Assembly (NCBI GenBank): GCA_964429235.1
Contig: CAYSAQ010000011.1
Span: 1-50,567, forward strand
Source: CAYSAQ01 sp964429235
Lineage (GTDB): Bacteria > Margulisbacteria > Riflemargulisbacteria > GWF2-35-9 > DYQY01
Length of the DNA stretch: 50,567 nt
Reading direction: 5' to 3'
Positions 34,251-42,552 of this stretch are shown piece by piece. The position numbers and the translations under genes are program-made. Within the stretch, counting starts at the first letter, position 1. Each line of letters starts with the position of its first letter. The notes under the pieces are model-generated. The model did no database searches and had not been told where the DNA came from. It worked only from the letters and a program-made list of their open reading frames with translations.

Positions 34251-35759
34251 ATGGATACAATCAAAATTTTTGACACTACATTACGAGACGGCGAACAATC
34301 ACCAGGATGTTCTATGACTATTGGCGAGAAGCTTCAAATGGCTAAGCAATTAGCTCATCTTAATGTTGATGTTATTGAAGCAGGTTTTGCTATCTCATCA
34401 AAGGGTGACTTTGAATCTATTCAGTTAATTGCTAAAGAAGTAGAAGGTCCTTCTATATGTAGTTTAGCAAGGGCAAGACAGGCTGATATTGATGCTGCTT
34501 GGGAAGCGTTGAAGTATTCAAAGAGACCACGTATACATGTGTTTATAGCTACATCACCATTACATATGGAACATAAGTTAAATAAGACTCCTGATGAAGT
34601 TGTTGCAATTGCTGTTGAGTCAGTTAAGTATGCTAAGTCGCTTTGTGAAGATATTGAGTTTTCAGCTGAAGATGCTGGAAGAAGCGATAGAGATTTTTTA
34701 TATAGAATATTTGGAGAAGTAATAAAGGTAGGAGCTACAGTAATTAATGTTCCAGATACAGTTGGCTACACGCTTCCTCATGAGTTCGGTAAGTTAGTTA
34801 AGGATGTTAAAGAAAATACACCAGGAATAGATAAAGTAGATATAAGTGTCCATTGTCATAATGACTTAGGATTAGCAGTTGCAAATAGTTTAGCAGCTGT
34901 TGTGAACGGTGCAACTCAAGTAGAGTGTGCAGTAAACGGAATTGGTGAAAGAGCAGGGAATGCTGCTTTAGAAGAAATAGCTATGGCAATATATACAAGA
35001 AGTGAGTTTCTTGATAAAAAAACAAATATAGATTCAAAAGAGATATATCGTACTTCGAAATTGCTTTCTAGTATTACAGGTGTGCAAGTGCAACCAAACA
35101 AAGCTATTGTTGGTGCTAATGCATTCTTGCATGAGGCAGGAATACACCAAGATGGTATTTTAAAGAATAGAATGACATATGAAATTATGAGTGCTGAGAC
35201 GATAGGTCTTAAGGAACAAGAACTAGTACTTGGGAAACATTCCGGGAGACATGCTTTTAAACAAAGACTTATTGAACTTGGGCTTAATTTAGAAGATGAC
35301 CAATTAGAAAAGGTTTTTATAAAATTTAAAGCATTAGCTGATGAGAAGAAGGTTGTGACAGATAGAGATATCGAGTCTATAGTTTCAAATGAGACAGTAC
35401 ACTTCGAAGAAGAGTATAAACTGAAATCAGTTCAAGTAACAGCAGGAACAGGTGTTACTCCTACTGCAACTGTTAAAATAAATAAAAAAGACGGTGAAGT
35501 GCTAGAAGGAACTAGTGTTGGTACGGGACCTGTTGATGCAATTTTTAATACAATAGAAAAAATAATAGATAGAAAATTTAATCTTCAGGATTATATAGTA
35601 CACGCTGTTACTGGTGGAACGGATGCTTTAGGTGAAGTAACTGTTAGAATTAGTGAAGAAGGTAGTGTTTTTACCGGAAGAGGTTCTGATACTGATGTTC
35701 TCGTGTCTACGGCACAAGCTTTTGTTTCGGCTATTAATAAAATATTATATTATAGCTAA
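34251..35759 (+). CDS. leuA: 2-isopropylmalate synthase
   Basis: LeuA condenses acetyl-CoA with 2-ketoisovalerate to begin leucine synthesis. The 502-residue protein has FDTTLRDGEQSPGCSM, an HVFIATSPLHMEHKL segment, the metal-binding HCHNDLGLAVANSLAA, GIGERAGNAALEE, and LGKHSGRHAFKQRL in the linker. From about residue 385 it carries the LeuA regulatory domain, with a GTGPVDAIFNTIEK segment, which mediates leucine feedback. A citramalate synthase role is less likely given ilvB-ilvN-ilvC beside it. leuB, leuC and leuD are not in the window. Confidence 0.95.
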   Translation: MDTIKIFDTTLRDGEQSPGCSMTIGEKLQMAKQLAHLNVDVIEAGFAISSKGDFESIQLIAKEVEGPSICSLARARQADIDAAWEALKYSKRPRIHVFIATSPLHMEHKLNKTPDEVVAIAVESVKYAKSLCEDIEFSAEDAGRSDRDFLYRIFGEVIKVGATVINVPDTVGYTLPHEFGKLVKDVKENTPGIDKVDISVHCHNDLGLAVANSLAAVVNGATQVECAVNGIGERAGNAALEEIAMAIYTRSEFLDKKTNIDSKEIYRTSKLLSSITGVQVQPNKAIVGANAFLHEAGIHQDGILKNRMTYEIMSAETIGLKEQELVLGKHSGRHAFKQRLIELGLNLEDDQLEKVFIKFKALADEKKVVTDRDIESIVSNETVHFEEEYKLKSVQVTAGTGVTPTATVKINKKDGEVLEGTSVGTGPVDAIFNTIEKIIDRKFNLQDYIVHAVTGGTDALGEVTVRISEEGSVFTGRGSDTDVLVSTAQAFVSAINKILYYS

Positions 35760-35783
35760 ATGAGTTGCACTGACTAATCGGTC

Positions 35784-38447
35784 ATGAAAAAACTCCAAAA
35801 AATTCTACTTTTACTTTTATTTACGACTTCATTGATGTTTGCAGGTGAGTTCAGGCCAGATGCCAAATGGTCCCAGTATGAAACAGAGCATTTTAGGCTT
35901 ATATTTAATGATAATTCTAAATATTTAGCAGATGAAACTTTTGAGTTTGTAGAAGATATTTTTGAATTAATTACTACAGAACTGAATTATTTACCAAAAG
36001 AGAAAGTAGATATCCTTTTTAATGATACATCTGATTTGGTGTTAGATTATGCAAACTATTTCTCTAATACCATTATGATAAATACGGCTAAAGCTCAGTC
36101 AGCTCAGCTAGGACCGTTTGTTAAATCTTCGCTTAGGAATCTGATTGCACATGAGCTAACACATATTGTTCATATGCAAATGTCACTAATTAGTGATGGA
36201 TTATATACTTTTGTTAAACGAACAACTTCTAAAGGATGGGCTTATCCATATTTTATGATAGAGGGATTTGCCGTATTTAATGAAAAATATATAACAGGAG
36301 CTGGTAGGCTGTATAATTCATCATTTAATGAACAGATGATGGCTTTTGCAATGGAAGATGATTTTCCAACAATTCATCAAGCCTATCAAAGAGCAATGTT
36401 ACGTTGGCCAAGGGGCAATGCGCCATACCTTCTAGGCTCTAAGTTTGTAGATTATTTAGTTGAAGCTTATGGTGTGAAGAAGCTAACAGATACATATAGG
36501 TTTTTTGTTGCTAATTTGCAGGCAGATTATAAGCAATCTTTTTATGCTATTTACGGGGTCTCGTTAGAGAGTGAATACTCAGCATTTGTTAATTATTATA
36601 AAAACTTATATTTAGTTCAAGAAAGTGATTTTCAGACTCCAGAGCCTGTAATATCTGGAGGAGTAGAAGTAAAAGGTAGTTATTTTGTGTCAGATAAGAG
36701 TTATTACGCTTATGTTGATGACTATAAGAGTGGAGCCAAGATTTTTTTTGTAGAAGGTAAAGATAGCAGTATTGTTTATGAAAATAGTTTTTTGTATAAC
36801 GGTAAGATTGCAGCAAGAGGGGATGATATGTTCTTTTTAAAGATATCGATTCCTAATATCTATGATAGTAAAGTCTCTTTAGTGAAACTTTCTAATGGAA
36901 ATGAAGTTATAGTTGCAGATGGAGTGATTGATTTTGACTTAAATGATGACAGTTTGATTTATATTAAGAGAGAAGTGTCTAAAGATATACTAGTTATAGA
37001 GTCTGAAGCTGACCTTGATTTGCCAGATAATACTAAAGAGCTAGAGGCTGTCGCTATTAACAGTGACGGGAGTGTGTATGCATATATAGAGCAAGGTTCC
37101 AGCGATAATGTTTTGATATTACAAGATGGTGATGAACTAAGTAGCATTGTTGAAGGAGATATTAAAGATCTTTTATTTGTAGATGATGAATTGTGGTTTG
37201 TGGCTGGGATAGAAGGTTATAGTCAATTATTTAAAGTAGAAGATTCTTCATTAATTCAGAAAACTAACATTTTGACAGGAGTATATAATCCGCAGGTCAG
37301 AGATAATCAGATATTCTTTTCCACCTATACTTCAAGAGGCATGGATTTAGTAATGGTTCCTAATAATGTTAGTAAAAAGATTCAGCCTAATGATTTAAAA
37401 ACAAAGTTTAAACCAGTTATGAAGATTGAAGAGATATTAACAGATGATGAGGCGGTGATTACAAACAGTTACTATAGCCAGTACTTTATAGCTATAAATG
37501 ATTTAGATGCTAAGTATGCAAAGAAAGAGACAGCTAGTTACAATATGTGGAACTTAAAGATGATGTATCTTTATCCTTATCTTTATGCAGATAATTATGG
37601 TACAGAAGTAGGAGTTAGTACTTATTTATCAGATCCATTAGAGTTTAATACTTTTGCTATAAACTTCTATGGCTCAACATATGGTAATTATTTTAATATT
37701 CAATATTTGAACCAAGCGTTTTATCCATATTTTCTACTTCATGCTGTTAAAGATGGATATAATGATTCTTTTTTTACAGGTTTTGATTTTCCATTTAGAA
37801 AAGATAAATTCCAACAGGACATACTTATAGGTATAAAAGATAAATATGATAATGAAGTCTTGGAGCAGGAATCATATGAAATAGCATATATAGCAGCCAA
37901 TATTGAGAAGTATCCATATTCTATTTCTTATGAAAAAGGATTTATTAATCAGTTTACGTTAGATGTAAGCCGTACAGATTCCAATGTTTCTGTGTTGGAT
38001 GATTTGAAATTGTATTTGCCAGGACTGGACGTTAATCATGTAGTGAAGATGGAAGGATTAGGTGGTTATAGTCAGCAGTATAGATATGTTGTTAGGGGCA
38101 TTCCGGGTATTACGTATGCTAGAGGATTGGATATGAATAGCACAATTAAAGGACGGTTCCTTAGTAAAGTTAGTTGTGAGTATCGGATGCCGTATGAAGT
38201 AGTGGATGATTTGTCTTTATTTGGTTTCTATCATAAACAAACAGCTGCGATATTCTTTTATGATATTGCTGATGCTGTAGATGTAAAAGAGGATATTCTT
38301 AAGAACCCTTATTGGTCTTATGGTGTTGCTTTTGAATGGACTGGTGATTTTAATAATTTTTATCCGTTTAGTTTTGGATTAGGACTTGGAACTGCTTCTG
38401 ATAAAGATGCTTTTATGTTCTTTTCTTTTGGAACCCTAATGCAATAA
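35784..38447 (+). CDS. Secreted HExxH metalloprotease-like protein with beta-rich C-terminus
   Basis: This 887-residue protein has a signal peptide (MKKLQKILLLLLFTTSLMFA, cleavage about 20/21). An N-terminal gluzincin-type domain resembling the peptidase-MA group carries HELTH at 123-127 and a probable third zinc ligand E160 in MIEGFAVFNEKY. Residues about 285-560 look like a beta-propeller, with strand repeats ending in VDDE, NDDS and similar turns. The C-terminal 350 residues have alternating aromatic strands (FNTFAINFYGSTYGNYFNIQ, later FFYDIADAV and FMFFSFGTLMQ) that suggest an outer-membrane barrel. Substrate unknown. It follows leuA by 24 bases but is functionally unrelated. Confidence 0.8.
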   Translation: MKKLQKILLLLLFTTSLMFAGEFRPDAKWSQYETEHFRLIFNDNSKYLADETFEFVEDIFELITTELNYLPKEKVDILFNDTSDLVLDYANYFSNTIMINTAKAQSAQLGPFVKSSLRNLIAHELTHIVHMQMSLISDGLYTFVKRTTSKGWAYPYFMIEGFAVFNEKYITGAGRLYNSSFNEQMMAFAMEDDFPTIHQAYQRAMLRWPRGNAPYLLGSKFVDYLVEAYGVKKLTDTYRFFVANLQADYKQSFYAIYGVSLESEYSAFVNYYKNLYLVQESDFQTPEPVISGGVEVKGSYFVSDKSYYAYVDDYKSGAKIFFVEGKDSSIVYENSFLYNGKIAARGDDMFFLKISIPNIYDSKVSLVKLSNGNEVIVADGVIDFDLNDDSLIYIKREVSKDILVIESEADLDLPDNTKELEAVAINSDGSVYAYIEQGSSDNVLILQDGDELSSIVEGDIKDLLFVDDELWFVAGIEGYSQLFKVEDSSLIQKTNILTGVYNPQVRDNQIFFSTYTSRGMDLVMVPNNVSKKIQPNDLKTKFKPVMKIEEILTDDEAVITNSYYSQYFIAINDLDAKYAKKETASYNMWNLKMMYLYPYLYADNYGTEVGVSTYLSDPLEFNTFAINFYGSTYGNYFNIQYLNQAFYPYFLLHAVKDGYNDSFFTGFDFPFRKDKFQQDILIGIKDKYDNEVLEQESYEIAYIAANIEKYPYSISYEKGFINQFTLDVSRTDSNVSVLDDLKLYLPGLDVNHVVKMEGLGGYSQQYRYVVRGIPGITYARGLDMNSTIKGRFLSKVSCEYRMPYEVVDDLSLFGFYHKQTAAIFFYDIADAVDVKEDILKNPYWSYGVAFEWTGDFNNFYPFSFGLGLGTASDKDAFMFFSFGTLMQ

Positions 38448-38494
38448 GGTAAAGCTCCCTCAGTCTCATAATTTATTTCGTAAATATATTCGAC

Positions 38495-38520
38495 AGCTCC
38501 CTCATCGAAGGAGCTTTTAT
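38495..38520 (+). terminator. Terminator after the protease-like gene
   Basis: AGCTCC (38495-38500), a 9-base loop, GGAGCT (38510-38515) followed by TTTTAT. It lies between convergent genes. The left arm AGCTCCCTCA also occurs at 38453-38462, so the gap holds a short direct repeat. Confidence 0.6.
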
Positions 38521-40130
38521 TAAAGGTTAAGTGCTATTATAGCTTCGCTTATTTTTATTCCATCAACAGCCGAAGATACAATTCCTCCCGCATAGCCAGC
38601 ACCTTCGCCAGCAGGGTAGATGCCTTTGATGTTTGATTGCATTGTTTCTTTATCTCTTGTAATACGAAGTGGGGATGATGATCTTGTCTCAACTCCTGTT
38701 AATACTGCATCGTTATCTGCAAAACCATGAATTTTTCTATCTAGCGTTGGGAGTGCTTCTCGTAGACTTTTTGCTACGAAACTTGGAAGACAGTCATCTA
38801 ATGCTGTAAGCTTTATTCCTGGCTTGTAGCTAGGGGTTATATTGCCAAGTGTAGTAGATGCTTTTTCGTTTAAGAAATCGCCAACTAGCTGAGCAGGCGC
38901 ATGATAGTTGCTGCCGCCAAGCTTAAATGCTTTTTTTTCTAAGTCCTTTTGGAAATCAATACCAGCTAATGGATGCTCAGAGCTGAAATCTTCAGGATTA
39001 ACATTAACCATTAGTGCAGAGTTTGAGTTTTCAGCATTACGAGCATATTCACTCATTCCGTTTACGACAACTGTTCCTTCTTCTGATGATGATGGAACTA
39101 CGAATCCACCAGGGCACATGCAGAAGGTATATACGCTTCTATTAGTATCGCTATGTGCTACTAGTTTGTAGCGAGCGCTGCCTAGCTTTTCATTGTTATA
39201 GAAGCTATCGTATTGAGATTTGTTAATCATATCTGTCTTATGTTCGATACGAACTCCAACAGAAAAAGATTTTTGGATTATATCTAGTTTGTTTTTATAT
39301 AACATCGCATAAGTATCTCTTGCAGAGTACCCAATCGCTAATATGAGCGTATCTGTTTCAATCTGCTCTGTGCCATCTATCGTAACAGCTGTTATTTGCT
39401 CGTTTTCAATGTTTAGGCCTGTCAGCTGGGCATTGAATCTTACTTCGCCACCAAACTCTATAATCTGCTTCCTAATGTTTTTTGCTACATTTCGGATATT
39501 ATCTGTTCCGATATGTGGTTGAGCTTCGTAAAGTATGCTATTTGGTGCGCCAGCTTTTACGAATTCTTCAAATATATATTTTATTCTTGGGTTAGTAATA
39601 TGTGTGCTTAGTTTTCCGTCAGAGAATGTTCCAGCGCCACCTTCACCATACTGGATATTAGAGCTAGTGTTTAGCTTTCCTTCTTTTAGAAAAGCTTCAA
39701 CATCTTTTATTCTAGAATCAACATCTCCACCACGTTCTATTACTAAAGGTTTAAGCCCTGCCTTAGCAAGTACTAGTGCTGAGAATAGTCCACAAGGTCC
39801 AGAACCTATAATAACTGGTCTTTTTGTTTCAGTTGTTAAAGAAATCTTAGGAATCTTATATATATATGGTTCCTTTATTTCTATCCTATAATGTTTTTTA
39901 TTCTTTTTTGCTATTTTATTTCTGATTGCACGTTCTTCGTTAGCCATTGAAACAGCAACAGAATATACAAAGTAAATCATTTGTTTTTTCTTGCGTGAAT
40001 CAATTGCACGTTTTGTAATAGTGAGGTCTTTTATCTCGCCTAGGTCTACTGCTAATATTTCAGCAACCTTTTTAAACAGTTCTGCTTCTGTATGTGTGAT
40101 TGGTAACGTTATTTGTTGTATTGAAATCAT
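38520..40130 (-). CDS. FAD-dependent oxidoreductase (uncharacterised FAD-utilising family)
   Basis: This 536-residue flavoprotein has an N-terminal region starting MISIQQITLPITHTEAELFKK and containing AIDSRKKKQMIYFVYSV, which is diagnostic of a widespread but uncharacterised family of FAD-binding proteins. The dinucleotide fold follows with VIIGSGPCGLFSALVLAKAG, then IQYGEGGAGTFSDGKLST, CMCPGGFVVPSSSEEGTVV and the closing GIYPAGEGAGYAGGIVSSA. The ATG at 40130 is preferred over an earlier in-frame start because family members begin at this point. It is the last of three co-directional genes after a solute-binding-like protein and AMMECR1. The reaction is unknown. Confidence 0.88.
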   Translation of the reverse strand: MISIQQITLPITHTEAELFKKVAEILAVDLGEIKDLTITKRAIDSRKKKQMIYFVYSVAVSMANEERAIRNKIAKKNKKHYRIEIKEPYIYKIPKISLTTETKRPVIIGSGPCGLFSALVLAKAGLKPLVIERGGDVDSRIKDVEAFLKEGKLNTSSNIQYGEGGAGTFSDGKLSTHITNPRIKYIFEEFVKAGAPNSILYEAQPHIGTDNIRNVAKNIRKQIIEFGGEVRFNAQLTGLNIENEQITAVTIDGTEQIETDTLILAIGYSARDTYAMLYKNKLDIIQKSFSVGVRIEHKTDMINKSQYDSFYNNEKLGSARYKLVAHSDTNRSVYTFCMCPGGFVVPSSSEEGTVVVNGMSEYARNAENSNSALMVNVNPEDFSSEHPLAGIDFQKDLEKKAFKLGGSNYHAPAQLVGDFLNEKASTTLGNITPSYKPGIKLTALDDCLPSFVAKSLREALPTLDRKIHGFADNDAVLTGVETRSSSPLRITRDKETMQSNIKGIYPAGEGAGYAGGIVSSAVDGIKISEAIIALNL

Positions 40131-40143
40131 TTGCTTATTGTAA

Positions 40144-40671
40144 CTAGAAAACAGTAGCTGTAAAGCCAAATAACTCAGAGGTATCTAAAGTTACTTCGTT
40201 ATAAGGGATACTTGCTTTGGTAAAGAGGTTGTACATATACTCTTCATTACTCCAACCTTGTTCTACAGGAACTTGAGGAAGAAACACTCCAGACCTGTTA
40301 ACATTTTTTAGTAATAGTCCATGGGTGCCTATGATTACGTCTTGAAATTTAATAGGCGTTAGTGGAGACAGTACACTTATTTCAATATCAATAGCTTCAA
40401 GTTCAGCTTGTGTTACTGGCTCAAACCTTGGGTCATGAAACGCTGCTTCTTGTGCCATGTTATTGATAGTTTGAACAAGTGGCAAATCACCAACTATCCT
40501 GCCAATACAGCCACGTAATTGGCCATTTTTATGTAATGTAACAAATGCACCAGCTTTAATATTAAGCTCTGGATTATTGCTTAGCTCAGGCGAGTTGCCT
40601 GTGAATTTTGCTTTTATAGAATTTTTAGCTAAGGAGATTAGCTCTTGTTTGTGTTCATTTGATAGATTCAT
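40144..40671 (-). CDS. AMMECR1-domain protein (AmmeMemoRadiSam system protein A)
   Basis: The 175-residue product is a single AMMECR1 domain. The conserved core LRGCIGRIVGDLPLVQTINN, then AAFHDPRFEPVTQAELE, IDIEISVLSPLTPI and FLPQVPVEQGW are typical. The family often occurs with a MEMO protein and a radical SAM protein, but neither partner in standard form is adjacent. It starts 2 bases after the solute-binding-like gene and ends 13 bases before the flavoprotein. Biochemical function is not established; a role in RNA or protein modification has been proposed for the family. Confidence 0.92.
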   Translation of the reverse strand: MNLSNEHKQELISLAKNSIKAKFTGNSPELSNNPELNIKAGAFVTLHKNGQLRGCIGRIVGDLPLVQTINNMAQEAAFHDPRFEPVTQAELEAIDIEISVLSPLTPIKFQDVIIGTHGLLLKNVNRSGVFLPQVPVEQGWSNEEYMYNLFTKASIPYNEVTLDTSELFGFTATVF

Positions 40672-40673
40672 TT

Positions 40674-41723
40674 TTAGTGAAGTAGCTTCATGAATTTGAA
40701 ATAAGTTTTATTGGTAAAGAATTTAGTTATTTTATTTTCATCTTTATCATGATAGTTCTTTTTGTTTTTTAGTAAGAAGTTTAATACAGCAGTTCTGTCA
40801 TCTAGTTTTTTTGGATCAATAGCCGTTGCCCAAGGAGAGTAGTCTGCTATCTTATATAGTTTATTGATGTGAGGATTGTTTGCTGATAGATGTTTTCTTA
40901 ACTGAGAGTTAGTAGGTAATAGGTTAATAGCTTTCCATGTTTTGTTCTGAAAGTTATAAGAATTCAACACATTTCTTATCTGGGTGGTGTCAGCACTGTT
41001 GTCATAATACATAGCAACATATGCCCCTTTAAATCCTCTTACTCCGTTTTGAGATTTAGGTACATCGTATACAGAGAATTGTTCCTTCTTTTCTTTTAAT
41101 AAGTTATGCATCCATACTCCCGATATGATTGCTTTATTTTTTTTCTTTAGAAAAGAATCAGTAGGGTCTGCTTGGAATAGTCTTGGGTAATTATCCATGA
41201 GCGTATACATTAGCTTAACAGTATAAATCATGTTTTGTGGCGAGAATGGTGTTTGGCTTATCCAGAATGGTAGTTGGTCATTAAAGAATGACAAAAAGTT
41301 ATATAGTTTGTTTGAAGTCCATGTTTTAGGAAATGAGATAAAGTCAGTATGGCTTTGAGCATAATATAAAACATCTCTCCATCTGCTAACAGGTAATGAT
41401 TTATGATACCCCCATACATATAATGCTCTAATATCAAGGAATAGAGGCTCTACATGGTTAAAGCTAGAGTCAATGTTAGCAATAGATGGAACAAAGGTAT
41501 GTCCCGTAAGAAGCACATTTGGCTTCTTGCCTTTTTTTATTAGTTTTTTCATCTTTGTTAGTCCATTATCCCAAAAGAATATTTTCACTTCATCTTCAGG
41601 AAAGAATTCTTTTGTTATTTTTGAAACTTCTTCGTACTGGCTTTTATCAATGGTGAACCAAACTTCAGCAGAGAATAGAGTAGAACAGAAAACTAAAAGT
41701 AATATAGGTAGTATTTTTTTCAT
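40674..41723 (-). CDS. Secreted solute-binding-like protein
   Basis: This 349-residue protein has a signal peptide (MKKILPILLLVFCSTLFSA) and the broad pattern of extracellular type 2 substrate-binding proteins of sugar ABC transporters. The first lobe contains VEPLFLDIRALYVWGYHKSLP, the hinge-side DFISFPKTWTSNKLYNFLSF, and the second lobe GVWMHNLL and GFKGAYVAMYYDN. The match is distant and no permease or ATPase gene adjoins it. Instead it leads an operon with AMMECR1 and a flavoprotein. It may be a scavenging or sensor protein; I am unsure of the ligand. The ATG is 9 bases from a perfect TATAAT. Confidence 0.7.
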   Translation of the reverse strand: MKKILPILLLVFCSTLFSAEVWFTIDKSQYEEVSKITKEFFPEDEVKIFFWDNGLTKMKKLIKKGKKPNVLLTGHTFVPSIANIDSSFNHVEPLFLDIRALYVWGYHKSLPVSRWRDVLYYAQSHTDFISFPKTWTSNKLYNFLSFFNDQLPFWISQTPFSPQNMIYTVKLMYTLMDNYPRLFQADPTDSFLKKKNKAIISGVWMHNLLKEKKEQFSVYDVPKSQNGVRGFKGAYVAMYYDNSADTTQIRNVLNSYNFQNKTWKAINLLPTNSQLRKHLSANNPHINKLYKIADYSPWATAIDPKKLDDRTAVLNFLLKNKKNYHDKDENKITKFFTNKTYFKFMKLLH

Positions 41724-41732
41724 ATTATTAAC

Positions 41733-41761
41733 ATTATAGTACTTTGAAAGACTAGATTCAA
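41733..41761 (-). promoter_or_regulatory. Strong promoter of the solute-binding/AMMECR1/flavoprotein operon
   Basis: On the minus strand TTGAAT (41761-41756), 17 bases, TATAAT (41738-41733), then 9 bases to the ATG. The leader would be at most 2-3 bases. Confidence 0.65.
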
Positions 41762-41778
41762 AATTTTATAAAAAGAAA

Positions 41779-42429
41779 CTATATATTGCGTATTTTTTTA
41801 AAGAGTATTTTGAACAAATTTGTGGATGGATCCCAAGCAGTACAGTGAGATTTAGTTGGTTGAGGTTTTAGTAGTGTAATTTTTTTGTTCTTTCCAATTC
41901 TGCGCAAATAGAGCATTATCTCTTTATCAAAATCCTCTTCACTATAAAACTTAATAGGTTGAAGATATATTTTTGTATTTAGAGATAAGGTCAACCCAGC
42001 TAGTTCAGTGGTTTCTGAAATATTTTCCTTTGAAACAAAGAATACAATAGGTTTTTTTATTTCCTTTGGTAATGCATTCATTGCAGATATCATCTTATAG
42101 AAATCTAATTTTCCAATAAACTGATCATGTTTTTCAGGCATTGTAGAGAACATTGGAAAGGCTATCATGTTTGGGTTGTGTTGCAGATATACTTCTTTCG
42201 GCAAGCCATTATAGAAGAATCCAAGCTTTTGTTTTTTCTCTTTTATTAGGTTAATTATTTCATGTAGGTCATTATTATCAATTGTTATATTAAAGAAAAT
42301 ATTTAGAGTGTTTTTCTTCGATTCGTTTATGATTTCTAATATCTCAGTTTTGCTGTTTGCCGGGGGAATTTCACATTTGAAACAGCTATAAGGACACTTT
42401 TTTGTAAGTTGGAAAATATTTGTTTTCAT
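41779..42429 (-). CDS. Short radical SAM-like protein
   Basis: The 216-residue product begins with a radical SAM-type cluster motif C12-P-Y-S-C16-F-K-C19. The residue before the third Cys is Lys, where most family members have an aromatic residue. The rest is short for a radical SAM barrel (usually 250 or more) and lacks a recognisable GGE segment. A later Cys in SHCTAWDPSTNLFKILF resembles SPASM-like or auxiliary ligands, but only one is seen. Ribosome site GGAGG lies 6 bases upstream and is part of a repeat element. Neighbours are a solute-binding-like protein downstream and a GT4 glycosyltransferase upstream. Confidence 0.7.
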   Translation of the reverse strand: MKTNIFQLTKKCPYSCFKCEIPPANSKTEILEIINESKKNTLNIFFNITIDNNDLHEIINLIKEKKQKLGFFYNGLPKEVYLQHNPNMIAFPMFSTMPEKHDQFIGKLDFYKMISAMNALPKEIKKPIVFFVSKENISETTELAGLTLSLNTKIYLQPIKFYSEEDFDKEIMLYLRRIGKNKKITLLKPQPTKSHCTAWDPSTNLFKILFKKIRNI

Positions 42430-42552
42430 TATAATCCTCCGTCAGTCCGCCTTCGGCTGACCGACACCTCCTTTGATAAAGGAGGCTATTAAAACTCCAA
42501 ACAAGCCCCCTTTATCAAAGGGGGAAAGATGCGTAGCATCAGGGGGATTATA
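42430..42552. repeat. MITE-like repeat with nested hairpins
   Basis: A 123-bp element with imperfect terminal inverted repeats TATAATCCTCC (42430-42440) and GGGGGATTATA (42542-42552). Inside are four hairpins: GTCAG...CTGAC with a CCG/CGG inner stem, CCTCCTTT GAT AAAGGAGG, CCCCCTTT ATC AAAGGGGG, and GATGC GTA GCATC. The left end supplies the GGAGG site of the radical SAM-like gene, and the right end contains the stop codon of the glycosyltransferase. A related fragment lies before xseA. Confidence 0.65.

Noticed and set aside
40144..42429. Complete AmmeMemoRadiSam triad
   Set aside because: No MEMO protein is present and the small radical SAM-like gene does not look like the standard partner.
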